The notes beneath the pieces are model-generated. The model was given only the letters and a program-made list of their open reading frames with translations. It made no database searches and was not told where the DNA came from. A stretch of DNA of 8,446 nucleotides from NCBI GenBank assembly GCA_022565075.1, contig JADFKG010000089.1:1-8446 (forward strand), read 5' to 3'. The position numbers and the translations under genes were made by a program. Shown in pieces: positions 1 through 5,007 of this stretch; position 1 is the stretch's first letter, and each line of letters opens with the position of its first letter. Source of the DNA: Chloroflexota bacterium. Its GTDB lineage: Bacteria > Chloroflexota > Dehalococcoidia > SM23-28-2 > RBG-16-64-32.

Positions 1-39
1 TGCCAGAGACAGCAGCCACGCGCCCAGTGGCCAACCCAT
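1..39 (-). CDS. possible 5' end of a divergent gene running off the left edge
   Basis: On the minus strand an ATG at 39-37 opens a frame that stays open to the window edge (13 codons) and reads MGWPLGAWLLSLA. Such a hydrophobic start would suit a membrane protein or a signal peptide. It would be transcribed away from the hemE fragment. There is no clear ribosome-binding site, and 13 codons are too few to identify a family, so this is only a candidate; the stretch may equally be non-coding. Confidence 0.2.
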   Translation of the reverse strand, partial: MGWPLGAWLLSLA

Positions 40-44
40 CCCGG

Positions 45-50
45 TAGAAT
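45..50 (+). promoter_or_regulatory. candidate -10 box upstream of the hemE fragment
   Basis: The hexamer TAGAAT matches the sigma-70 -10 consensus at 5 of 6 positions and lies 42 nt before the preferred hemE start (93). No good -35 box is visible at the usual distance in the GC-rich sequence before it. The site is suggestive only. Confidence 0.25.
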
Positions 51-92
51 GCGCTCCACGAGCCGTCCCCTCGCTGCCCAATGCCGCCCCAC

Positions 93-548
93 ATGACATC
101 CCGCGAGCGGTTCCTGGCGGCCTGCCGCCGCCAGCCCGTGGACCGACCTCCCGCCTGGATGATGCGCCAGGCCGGTCGCTACCTACCCGAGTACCGCGCT
201 CTGCGAGAGGGGCGCACGTTCCTCGAGATGGTGCACGACCCGGCACTCGCCGCCGAACTCACCCTGCAGCCGATCCGGCGCTTCGGGATGGATGCGGCGG
301 TGATCTTCTGCGACATCCTCGTGCCACCCAACGCCATGGGAATGGACCTGGAGTTCCTCGAAGGCCAGGGGCCTGTGCTCTCGCCCGCGGTGCGCACGAG
401 GGAGCAGGTCGAGGCACTGCAGACCTTCGACGCTCCCGCGGCTTGCGGCTTCTTGGCCGACGCGCTGCGTCTGGGCGAGGTGACGGTCGAGCGCCTGGGC
501 GACGACCTGCTGGTGACGGCGTACCCGCAGCCCGAGGAGGCCGAATGA
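93..548 (+). CDS. hemE: truncated uroporphyrinogen decarboxylase (HemE), likely non-functional
   Basis: HemE decarboxylates uroporphyrinogen III to coproporphyrinogen III in cytosolic heme synthesis and is normally about 340-350 residues. Only the N-terminal third is present. Counting from ATG 81, WMMRQAGRYLPEYR lies at 26-39 with substrate-binding Arg29 and Arg33, and the FCDIL motif carries the key Asp78. HemE-like sequence continues to about residue 131 (near nt 473). The last 24 residues (GEVTVERLGDD... to PEEAE) do not resemble HemE and look like the C-terminus of another, unrecognised gene joined in frame. The rest of the barrel, including the later active-site Tyr and His, is absent downstream in any frame. 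I prefer ATG 93 (MTSRERF, the usual HemE beginning) over ATG 81; neither has a Shine-Dalgarno sequence. The stop overlaps the next ATG (ATGA). It is probably a pseudogene, a deletion fusion or an assembly chimera. Confidence 0.8.
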   Translation: MTSRERFLAACRRQPVDRPPAWMMRQAGRYLPEYRALREGRTFLEMVHDPALAAELTLQPIRRFGMDAAVIFCDILVPPNAMGMDLEFLEGQGPVLSPAVRTREQVEALQTFDAPAACGFLADALRLGEVTVERLGDDLLVTAYPQPEEAE

Positions 549-619
549 AGCCGCTTGAACCTGTGCTTGTGACGCACCTCTTCCCGGACGTGCTGCGGAC
601 GGTGTCGATCGTTGCCTGA
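545..619 (+). pseudogene. 24-codon orphan N-terminus, resembling a DinB/maleylpyruvate isomerase-like gene start
   Basis: An ATG overlapping the preceding stop (ATGA, 545-548) opens a 24-codon frame beginning MKPLEPVLVTHLFPDVL and ending at TGA 617-619. From memory, this beginning resembles the N-termini of maleylpyruvate isomerase N-terminal-domain (DinB-like) proteins of about 200-270 residues. Nothing of the remaining domain follows: after about 17 residues the frame runs out and the methyltransferase begins. It is most likely the leftover start of a deleted gene. Alternatively it acts as a short leader peptide, since its stop overlaps the next gene's TTG start and could couple translation. 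The family assignment is tentative. Confidence 0.4.
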
Positions 620-1343
620 CTTCGTGCGCATCTACGCCCGGCAGGAGTACCTTACTCCGGGCGCGGCGCGCACCGTCGGCATCATCACCGAGCGGGTGCG
701 CCCGGACGAGGGGACGTGGCTGCTGGAGATGGCCTCGGGCAAGGGCGAGGCGGCGGCGCACCTGGCGGGCGAATTCGCCTGCCGCGTGCTGGCGGTCGAG
801 CCTTTCGACCCTTTCGTGCACATAGCCGCGGCCAAGTTCTGGCACTTCAACCTGCGCGATCTCGTGACGCTGGTGCGCGCCAACGGCCGGCAGCTGCCGG
901 TGCGCGACGAGTCGATGGATGCGGCGTTCTGCATCGGCGCACCTTCGATCGTGGGGCTAGAGCCGGCCCTGCGCGAGCTTTCACGGGTCACGAAGCCCGG
1001 TGGCTGGGTGATCGTCTCGGACATCGTCTGGCGGACGAAGCCGGAGAAGCCGTTGGGCCCTGAGTGGGGATCGCTGGCCAAGGCCACGCCGACGACGGCC
1101 AGCGAGTACGGCGCGGCGATCGAGGCGAGCGGGCTGGCCGTCGAGGAAGTGGTGACGCACCCGCGGGAAGACTGGGAGGATTACTGGCGGCCGATGCTGG
1201 AGGTGGCCGAGGAGGCGAAGACGGCCTCGTCGACGGGTGGTGCGGACATCTTCTTCGCGGACGAGGTCGAGAGCGACGTCGAGATCGAGCGGCGGGGCGT
1301 GCAAGAGTATCTGGACTACGTGACTTTCGTCGCGCGCAAGTAG
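612..1343 (+). CDS. class I SAM-dependent methyltransferase
   Basis: This 243-residue protein has the Rossmann-type methyltransferase fold signatures. Motif I is LLEMASGKGE (37-46), an acidic residue (E63, in AVEP) follows beta-2 where SAM ribose is normally bound, SMDAAFCIGAP (101-111) matches motif IV, and KPGG (128-131) is the usual post-motif turn of Methyltransf_11/25 proteins. The substrate is unknown. FWHFN (76-80) and the GAPSIVGLEPALREL stretch suggest a distinct subfamily. The TTG start at 612 is the only plausible start codon after the in-frame stop at 570-572. It overlaps the stop of the preceding 24-codon frame (TTGCCTGA), so translation may be coupled. Because sequence just upstream is rearranged, a few native N-terminal residues could be lost. 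It converges on dcd. Confidence 0.8.
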   Translation: MPDFVRIYARQEYLTPGAARTVGIITERVRPDEGTWLLEMASGKGEAAAHLAGEFACRVLAVEPFDPFVHIAAAKFWHFNLRDLVTLVRANGRQLPVRDESMDAAFCIGAPSIVGLEPALRELSRVTKPGGWVIVSDIVWRTKPEKPLGPEWGSLAKATPTTASEYGAAIEASGLAVEEVVTHPREDWEDYWRPMLEVAEEAKTASSTGGADIFFADEVESDVEIERRGVQEYLDYVTFVARK

Positions 1344-1365
1344 CGCTGACGGGGCGTTGGGTGCT

Positions 1366-1399
1366 CCGCTCGGTCCTTCGAGAGCCTCAGGACGAGCGG
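1366..1399. repeat. REP-like palindromic hairpin between convergent genes
   Basis: The left arm 1366-1377 (ccgctcggtcct) pairs with the right arm 1389-1399 (aggacgagcgg) over 11 bp with one bulged G. The loop (1378-1388) contains a further short GAG/CTC pairing. The core (TCCTTCGA...CTCAGGACGA) resembles, from memory, an extragenic palindrome scattered in many high-GC bacterial genomes. It lies 22 nt after the methyltransferase stop and 11 nt from the dcd stop, so it may also end transcription or stabilise 3' ends from both sides. There is no T-run on either side. Confidence 0.6.
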
Positions 1400-1410
1400 T
1401 ACGGGCTCGG

Positions 1411-2004
1411 CTACTCGGCGGGAGGGGCGTCCGTCCGTTCGCGGAACTCTTCGGAGATGCGGGAGGGTGTGGGTCCGGTCTGGCCCTGGTACTTGGAGCC
1501 GAGCTCGGGGCTGCCGTAGGGCCGGTCGGCGGGCGTGGAGAGGCGCAGGAAGCTGATCTGAGCGATCCGCATGCCGAGGTAGAGGGCGATCGGCATTGGC
1601 GACTGGTTGGACAGCTCTAGCGTCAGCTGTCCCGTCCAGCCCGGGTCGACGTAGCCGGCGGTGGCGTGTACGAGGAGGCCCAGCCGCCCGAGCGACGACT
1701 TGCCGTCGACGCGACCGACGATGTCGGCCGGCAGCGTGATCGTCTCCAGCGTCGAACCGAGGAAGAAGGTGCCGGGCTGGATGATGAACGGCTCCTCGGC
1801 CGCGATCTGGATCAGCTCGGTGAGGTCGTCCACCGGCTGGCGCACGTCGATGAACGGCTTGCTGGTGCCGCGAAAGACGCGAAACGAGCTGTTGAGGCGC
1901 AGGTCGACCGAAGCCGGCTGCACGGCGCTGTCGTCGAACGGGTCGATGACGATGCGGCCCTTCTTGAGTTCGTCGCGGATGGTGCGGTCGCTGAGGACGC
2001 TCAC
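1411..2004 (-). CDS. dcd: dCTP deaminase, probably the bifunctional dUMP-forming type
   Basis: This cytosolic enzyme deaminates dCTP to supply dUMP/dUTP for thymidylate synthesis. The 197-residue length is normal. Recognisable signatures are SVLSDRTI at the N-terminus, QPASVDLRL (29-37), KSSLGRLG (102-109, substrate-binding Ser/Arg), HATAGYVDPGWTG (113-125), the catalytic Glu130 in LTLELSN, and GSKYQGQTGPTPSR (169-182) near the C-terminus. The HATAG signature matches the bifunctional dCTP deaminase/dUTPase of Mycobacterium tuberculosis (HATAG) rather than the E. coli form (HVTAH), so direct dUMP formation is likely; this is inference. The start is GTG (2004-2002). No clear Shine-Dalgarno sequence precedes it. 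It lies downstream of the sigma operon, separated by two hairpins, and so is probably its own unit. Confidence 0.95.
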   Translation of the reverse strand: MSVLSDRTIRDELKKGRIVIDPFDDSAVQPASVDLRLNSSFRVFRGTSKPFIDVRQPVDDLTELIQIAAEEPFIIQPGTFFLGSTLETITLPADIVGRVDGKSSLGRLGLLVHATAGYVDPGWTGQLTLELSNQSPMPIALYLGMRIAQISFLRLSTPADRPYGSPELGSKYQGQTGPTPSRISEEFRERTDAPPAE

Positions 2005-2056
2005 GAGACTAGCGTGGCGGCGATGGATGGGCCGGTCAAGGGCAGTCGCGAAAAGC

Positions 2057-2088
2057 CGCGGGGAGCGACCCGAAGGCCGCTCCCCGCG
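2057..2088 (-). terminator. rho-independent-type terminator of the sigma operon
   Basis: There is a perfect 11-bp stem, cgcggggagcg (2057-2067) with cgctccccgcg (2078-2088), and a 10-nt loop. Read on the minus strand, the stem is followed within two bases by TTTT (2054-2051). It sits 45 nt after the stop of the SIMPL remnant and before dcd, where a terminator for the sigma/anti-sigma unit is expected. The T-run is short, so efficiency is uncertain. Confidence 0.6.
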
Positions 2089-2101
2089 TGAGGGTGCTTA
2101 G

Positions 2102-2129
2102 GCGAGGCCGGAGACGCCTCCGGCCTCGC
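2102..2129. repeat. perfect 12-bp hairpin next to the SIMPL remnant stop
   Basis: gcgaggccggag (2102-2113) pairs perfectly with ctccggcctcgc (2118-2129) around a 4-nt loop. It begins 4 nt beyond the stop codon of the SIMPL remnant (TAA at 2136-2134) and is followed, in the direction of transcription, by the terminator stem at 2088-2057. It has no T-run of its own. A role in 3'-end protection or as the first of two tandem terminators is inferred. Confidence 0.55.
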
Positions 2130-2133
2130 GCGG

Positions 2134-2376
2134 TTACTGAATCGCGTAGGTGACGCCGACGTTGGCGAAGACCTGCACATCGGTCGGTCCGGGAGTGCTG
2201 CCGTCCTCGGCGTAGTAGTAGGACGAGCTGCACGAGCCGTTGTCGTACGGCGAGAACGAGTAGCTGCTCGCGCCGATGACGGCTCCGCGCCCGACGCCAA
2301 GCACGTCGGCCAGGACGGCGGCGCGCTCCTCGGCGTCTTCGACGGCGGCCATCAGTATCAACGTACGTATCTTCAT
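2134..2376 (-). CDS. truncated SIMPL (DUF541) domain protein
   Basis: This 80-residue product looks like the C-terminal half of a SIMPL domain. AVEDAEERAAVLADVLGV (residues 11-28) matches the helix that precedes the 'lGxvi.iss' strand. A Tyr/Ser-rich loop follows, and the end PTDVQVFANVGVTYAIQ matches the terminal beta-strand ('vsasVtvtyei'). Full SIMPL proteins are about 200-250 residues with a signal peptide or lipobox and are usually envelope-located. Here residues 1-9 (MKIRTLILM) look like the first part of a signal peptide fused directly to the C-terminal half, as after an in-frame internal deletion. Without the rest of the signal peptide it should not be exported. The ATG start has AGGTAAGAG just before it, a weak ribosome-binding site. 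It is third in the sigma/anti-sigma operon, 60 nt after the anti-sigma stop. The alternative is a lineage-specific mini-protein. Confidence 0.6.
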   Translation of the reverse strand: MKIRTLILMAAVEDAEERAAVLADVLGVGRGAVIGASSYSFSPYDNGSCSSSYYYAEDGSTPGPTDVQVFANVGVTYAIQ

Positions 2377-2436
2377 CTCTTACCTACTGGCTGTTCAGTC
2401 CGGTGACGGACGTGCTTGGTGGACAGTTCTACCGTG

Positions 2437-3306
2437 TCATTCGCTCTCTGCGCGGCGGCGCATCACGAAACTGCCGCCGATGGCGAGCACGGCGATGGCC
2501 GCCAGGCCGATCTCGATGACGAGCAGGTAGCTGACGCTATCGTCTTCCGACGTGAAGGCGGCCGCTGCGCCGTCGCCGGCATCGGGTACGCCGGCCTCGC
2601 CGTAGGCGCCGGCGATCTCATTGCGGTTGCCGGCCGTGGTTGGGGCGGCGCGTAGATCTTGCTCGATGCCGTCAGACAGAGCGCCGAACGCGGGATCGAC
2701 ATCGTCGCCGTCCGGCGCGTCCTCCGATGATGCATCGGGGCCGCCGCCGACGCCGCCGACGCTGCCGGCTGCCGGAACGCCGTTGTCGTCGTCCAGCGGC
2801 GGAGTCGTGGCGAGGCCCCCGGTGGCATCGTCAAGGACGTTGGACAGGGGGCCGAATTCGTATTCGTCGGTACCGGCCGTCGCCTGGGCGTCGCGGTTTG
2901 TCTGGTCGGCCTCGAAGAGCGCCGTGGGCGACTCGTCGCTGCTGCGGCCGCCGTTATCGTCGACGATGCCGCCGGCGTCGAGCATGACGACGACGGCCAG
3001 GACGGCCGCGAAGCCGGCTCCGGCGACGCGCATGGCCACGAACGACGGCGTGGTGCGCGACGTAACCGGCGGGGGTTCACGCTCCGCCATCGCCGGCGTC
3101 AGGGTGAAGGAGCGCGGCGCGGCGACCTGCGGCAGGTCGCGCAGGGCGTCCCGGACGGTGAGGAGCTGGTCGAGTTCCGTGCGGCAGCGCTGGCAGCCGG
3201 CGAGGTGCGCTTCGAGTGTGTCGAGGCGGGCCGGGGCGAGTTCGCCGTCGGCGTGTGCGGAGATGTCGCCGCGCGGGTGGCGGTTGAAGATGTCGAGTAG
3301 TCTCAT
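2437..3306 (-). CDS. zinc-finger (zf-HC2) transmembrane anti-sigma factor
   Basis: This 289-residue protein is predicted to bind and inhibit the ECF sigma factor encoded immediately upstream. The N-terminal anti-sigma domain carries HADGEL (18-23) and the zinc motif H34-x3-C38-x2-C41. AAPRSFTLTP (62-71) precedes a first membrane helix (about 94-114). A long Asp/Gly/Ala/Thr-rich, low-complexity segment (about 116-257) follows. A second helix (about 260-282) ends in the basic tail MRRRAESE. This topology places both ends in the cytoplasm and the disordered loop outside, unlike the single-helix RsiW/RseA type. The loop could be the signal-sensing or protease-sensitive part; that is inference. 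The ATG overlaps the sigma stop (ATGA), so the two are translationally coupled and made at matched levels. Confidence 0.88.
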   Translation of the reverse strand: MRLLDIFNRHPRGDISAHADGELAPARLDTLEAHLAGCQRCRTELDQLLTVRDALRDLPQVAAPRSFTLTPAMAEREPPPVTSRTTPSFVAMRVAGAGFAAVLAVVVMLDAGGIVDDNGGRSSDESPTALFEADQTNRDAQATAGTDEYEFGPLSNVLDDATGGLATTPPLDDDNGVPAAGSVGGVGGGPDASSEDAPDGDDVDPAFGALSDGIEQDLRAAPTTAGNRNEIAGAYGEAGVPDAGDGAAAAFTSEDDSVSYLLVIEIGLAAIAVLAIGGSFVMRRRAESE

Positions 3307-3911
3307 TGTTCCTCACCTGATTGACGAATGCTGCCCGGTAAAAGTTCCCGTTGTTGGAGGAGGATGACCCGCAGACGCGACCGGGCGCGGCTGATGCGCG
3401 ACTTGACGGTGCCCAGCGAGACCCGCATCGTCTCGGCGATCTCGGCGTAGTCGAAGCCCTGCACGTCGCAGAGCACGACTGCGAGCCGCTGCTCGCGGGG
3501 GAGCTGGGCGAGGGCGGCTTCGAGGGCGCGGTGCAGCTCGGTGTTGGCGGCGCGCTCTTCCATCGAAGGCGCCGTGTCCGGCGGATCGATAGGACGCTGG
3601 TCTTCGTCGCCGGTGCGGTCGAGCGAGGTCGCCGGGCGGGCCTTTCGGCGGCGCAGTTCGTCGTAGCAGGCGTTGGCGGCGATGCGGAAGAGCCAGGCGC
3701 GGAACGACCCGCCGCGAAAGCGGTCGAGCGAGCGGTAGGCGGAGATAAACGCCTCCTGGGTGGCGTCTTCGGCCGGGGCGGGCGCTCCCAGCAGGCGCAG
3801 GCAGAGGTTGTAGGCGCCGGTCTGATAGCGCTCGACGAGGACGTTGAACGCTGGGAGGTCGCCCTGGCGCGCGCGGGCGATCAGGTCCAGGTCGGGCGTG
3901 TCGGTGTCCAC
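3303..3911 (-). CDS. ECF-type RNA polymerase sigma factor (sigma-70 family, SigE/RpoE-like)
   Basis: This 202-residue protein has the two-domain ECF layout. Region 2 spans about 10-93, including the polymerase-binding DATQEAF (49-55) and the -10-reading FRAWLFRIAANACYDELRRR. A Pro/Asp-rich linker runs from about 94 to 122. Region 4 spans about 125-185, with the helix-turn-helix YAEIAETMRVSLGTVKSRISRARSRLR. There is no C-terminal SnoaL-like or other extension. It directs RNA polymerase to a stress or envelope regulon and is held inactive by the co-encoded membrane anti-sigma factor (4-nt ATGA overlap). The start is GTG (3911-3909). A TAGAAT -10 box ends only 8 nt before it, so the mRNA may be leaderless. 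The gene is divergent from lepB across 116 bp. Confidence 0.93.
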   Translation of the reverse strand: MDTDTPDLDLIARARQGDLPAFNVLVERYQTGAYNLCLRLLGAPAPAEDATQEAFISAYRSLDRFRGGSFRAWLFRIAANACYDELRRRKARPATSLDRTGDEDQRPIDPPDTAPSMEERAANTELHRALEAALAQLPREQRLAVVLCDVQGFDYAEIAETMRVSLGTVKSRISRARSRLRVILLQQRELLPGSIRQSGEEQ

Positions 3912-3919
3912 CTGCGGTA

Positions 3920-3948
3920 ATTCTAGGCGCGAGGCGATGGAGGGTCGA
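3920..3948 (-). promoter_or_regulatory. candidate sigma-70-type promoter of the sigma/anti-sigma operon
   Basis: On the minus strand TCGACC (3948-3943, 4 of 6 to TTGACA) is followed after exactly 17 bp by TAGAAT (3925-3920, 5 of 6 to TATAAT). The predicted transcription start falls at about 3913-3911, at or within two bases of the GTG start codon, so the transcript would be essentially leaderless. I see no clear ECF-type GGAAC/AAC -35 element that would show autoregulation. Confidence 0.5.
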
Positions 3949-3994
3949 GCGGGCGTCGGTGAGGAGGCGAAACCGAACGGCCCCTGCGAGCGTC

Positions 3995-4016
3995 TATAGC
4001 TAGTGAGGGAGCTATA
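3995..4016. promoter_or_regulatory. 7-bp inverted repeat overlapping the lepB -10 box (possible operator)
   Basis: TATAGCT (3995-4001) and AGCTATA (4010-4016) are perfect inverted repeats separated by 8 bp (center-to-center distance 15 bp). The right arm overlaps the TATAAT -10 box at 4013-4018. The AT-rich arms stand out in a GC-rich region, and a protein bound here would block lepB transcription. Whether a dimeric regulator binds is inference; an RNA hairpin is unlikely because the site lies upstream of the predicted transcription start. Confidence 0.4.
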
Positions 4017-4018
4017 AT
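4013..4018 (+). promoter_or_regulatory. -10 box of lepB, placed for a leaderless transcript
   Basis: TATAAT is a perfect -10 consensus ending 9 nt before the lepB ATG (4028). The predicted transcription start is about 4025-4028, leaving a leader of 0-3 nt. No Shine-Dalgarno sequence lies between. No convincing -35 is seen 16-18 bp upstream (the region reads gcgtct), so an activator may be needed or the -10 region may suffice. Confidence 0.55.
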
Positions 4019-4027
4019 TGATTTCGC

Positions 4028-5005
4028 ATGGCTGAATTCGACGATAACGAGGGCGCCGGTGGTAGCCGGGAGCGCTGGGAGGAAGGGACGCCCCGTCCTT
4101 TCGATCCCCTTTTCGACCCCTGGGACGAGCAAGAAGACGAGCCGTCTTCCCGCGCCCACGACGATCTCTTCGACTTCGCGCCCCTAGAGGCGACGGAAGA
4201 GGAGACCGAGTGGGGATGGTCGTACCGCCCGGCAGGCGACGGCTATCCGGACCGCCATCGCGTTCCGTACGAGGAGCGCCTGACGGAGCTGCAGCGTCGT
4301 TTGCGCTCCGATACGGTGGTCCTGCCGCGGCCGGAGAGCCGCTGGACCGTGACTGCGCGCGAGCTGGCAGAGACGCTGTTGCTGGCGCTGCTGATCTTCC
4401 TCGCCGTGCGGGCGTCGTTCCAGAACTTCAAGGTGGAGGGCGCCAGCATGGAGCCCAGCCTGCAGAACGGCGAATACCTGATCGTGAACAAGCTCAGCTA
4501 CGCCCAGCTGGACAGCGGCTTCCTCGACTGGCTGCCGTTCGTCGGTGGGGACAGTGACGGGCCCGAATACCTCTGGGGCAGGCCGGAGCGCGGCGACATC
4601 ATCGTGTTCGCCGCTCCGACGTCCACGAGCCGTGACTTCATCAAGCGGATCATCGGCCTGCCCGGCGATGAGATCGTGATCGACGAAGTCACAGGCGAGG
4701 TTAGCATCGGCGGCGTCGTACTCGACGAGCCGTATATCCAGGGGAAGACGGGCTGTGGCAGCGCCTGCGAGATCGACATCCCGGCTGCGGGCTCGCAGGA
4801 ATCGTTCGACACGTGCGGGTCCAGCGAGTGCTATTTTGTGATGGGGGACAACCGCCAGAACAGCAGCGACTCGCGGCAGGGCTGGCTTGTGCCCAAAGAG
4901 AACATCATCGGCAAGACGTTCATTACGTACTGGAACGAGGGTGGCCCGGAGCTGAACCTGGCGCCGAACCACTCTGTCGGTGAGGCCGAGGAGGCCAAGG
5001 ACTAG
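4028..5005 (+). CDS. lepB: signal peptidase I with a long acidic N-terminal extension
   Basis: This membrane serine protease removes signal peptides from exported proteins. At 325 residues it has an Asp/Glu-rich, probably disordered cytoplasmic extension (about 1-105), then one membrane helix (LAETLLLALLIFLAVRASF, 113-131). The catalytic part lies outside. Box B holds the nucleophile Ser140 in EGASMEPSL, box D has the general base Lys206 in RDFIKRIIGLPGD, and box E is MGDNRQNSSDSR (271-282). Four cysteines in the outer domain form two close pairs (C242/C246 and C262/C267), possibly disulfides. The ATG at 4028 is supported by a perfect TATAAT just upstream and by the lack of a later in-frame start before the membrane helix with comparable support. 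pyrE follows after 2 nt, so the two are co-transcribed. Confidence 0.95.
   Translation: MAEFDDNEGAGGSRERWEEGTPRPFDPLFDPWDEQEDEPSSRAHDDLFDFAPLEATEEETEWGWSYRPAGDGYPDRHRVPYEERLTELQRRLRSDTVVLPRPESRWTVTARELAETLLLALLIFLAVRASFQNFKVEGASMEPSLQNGEYLIVNKLSYAQLDSGFLDWLPFVGGDSDGPEYLWGRPERGDIIVFAAPTSTSRDFIKRIIGLPGDEIVIDEVTGEVSIGGVVLDEPYIQGKTGCGSACEIDIPAAGSQESFDTCGSSECYFVMGDNRQNSSDSRQGWLVPKENIIGKTFITYWNEGGPELNLAPNHSVGEAEEAKD
4997..5001 (+). promoter_or_regulatory. Shine-Dalgarno site deciding the pyrE TTG start
   Basis: AAGGA at 4997-5001, inside the last codons of lepB, lies 6 nt before TTG 5008. Another purine-rich core (GAGGAGG, 4988-4994) is just upstream. This supports the unusual TTG as the real start. 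It is one of few good Shine-Dalgarno sites in the window, fitting an internal operon gene. Confidence 0.6.
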
Positions 5006-5007
5006 CT

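Noticed and set aside
183..845. Long minus-strand open frame opposite the hemE fragment and the methyltransferase
   Set aside because: It is an antisense shadow: Arg/Ala-rich, without any recognisable domain, and lies over well-supported plus-strand coding sequence.
2398..2411. Small hairpin GTCCG-gtga-CGGAC between the anti-sigma stop and the SIMPL remnant
   Set aside because: A 5-bp stem is expected by chance in this GC-rich sequence and no other signal supports it.
2621..3367. 248-aa plus-strand frame opposite the anti-sigma gene
   Set aside because: Low-complexity Ser/Arg/Pro composition mirrors the repetitive anti-sigma linker; the minus-strand zinc-finger and membrane helices are clearly the real gene.
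4184..4972. 262-aa minus-strand frame opposite lepB
   Set aside because: No domain recognised; a consequence of high GC content. lepB has intact catalytic motifs on the other strand.
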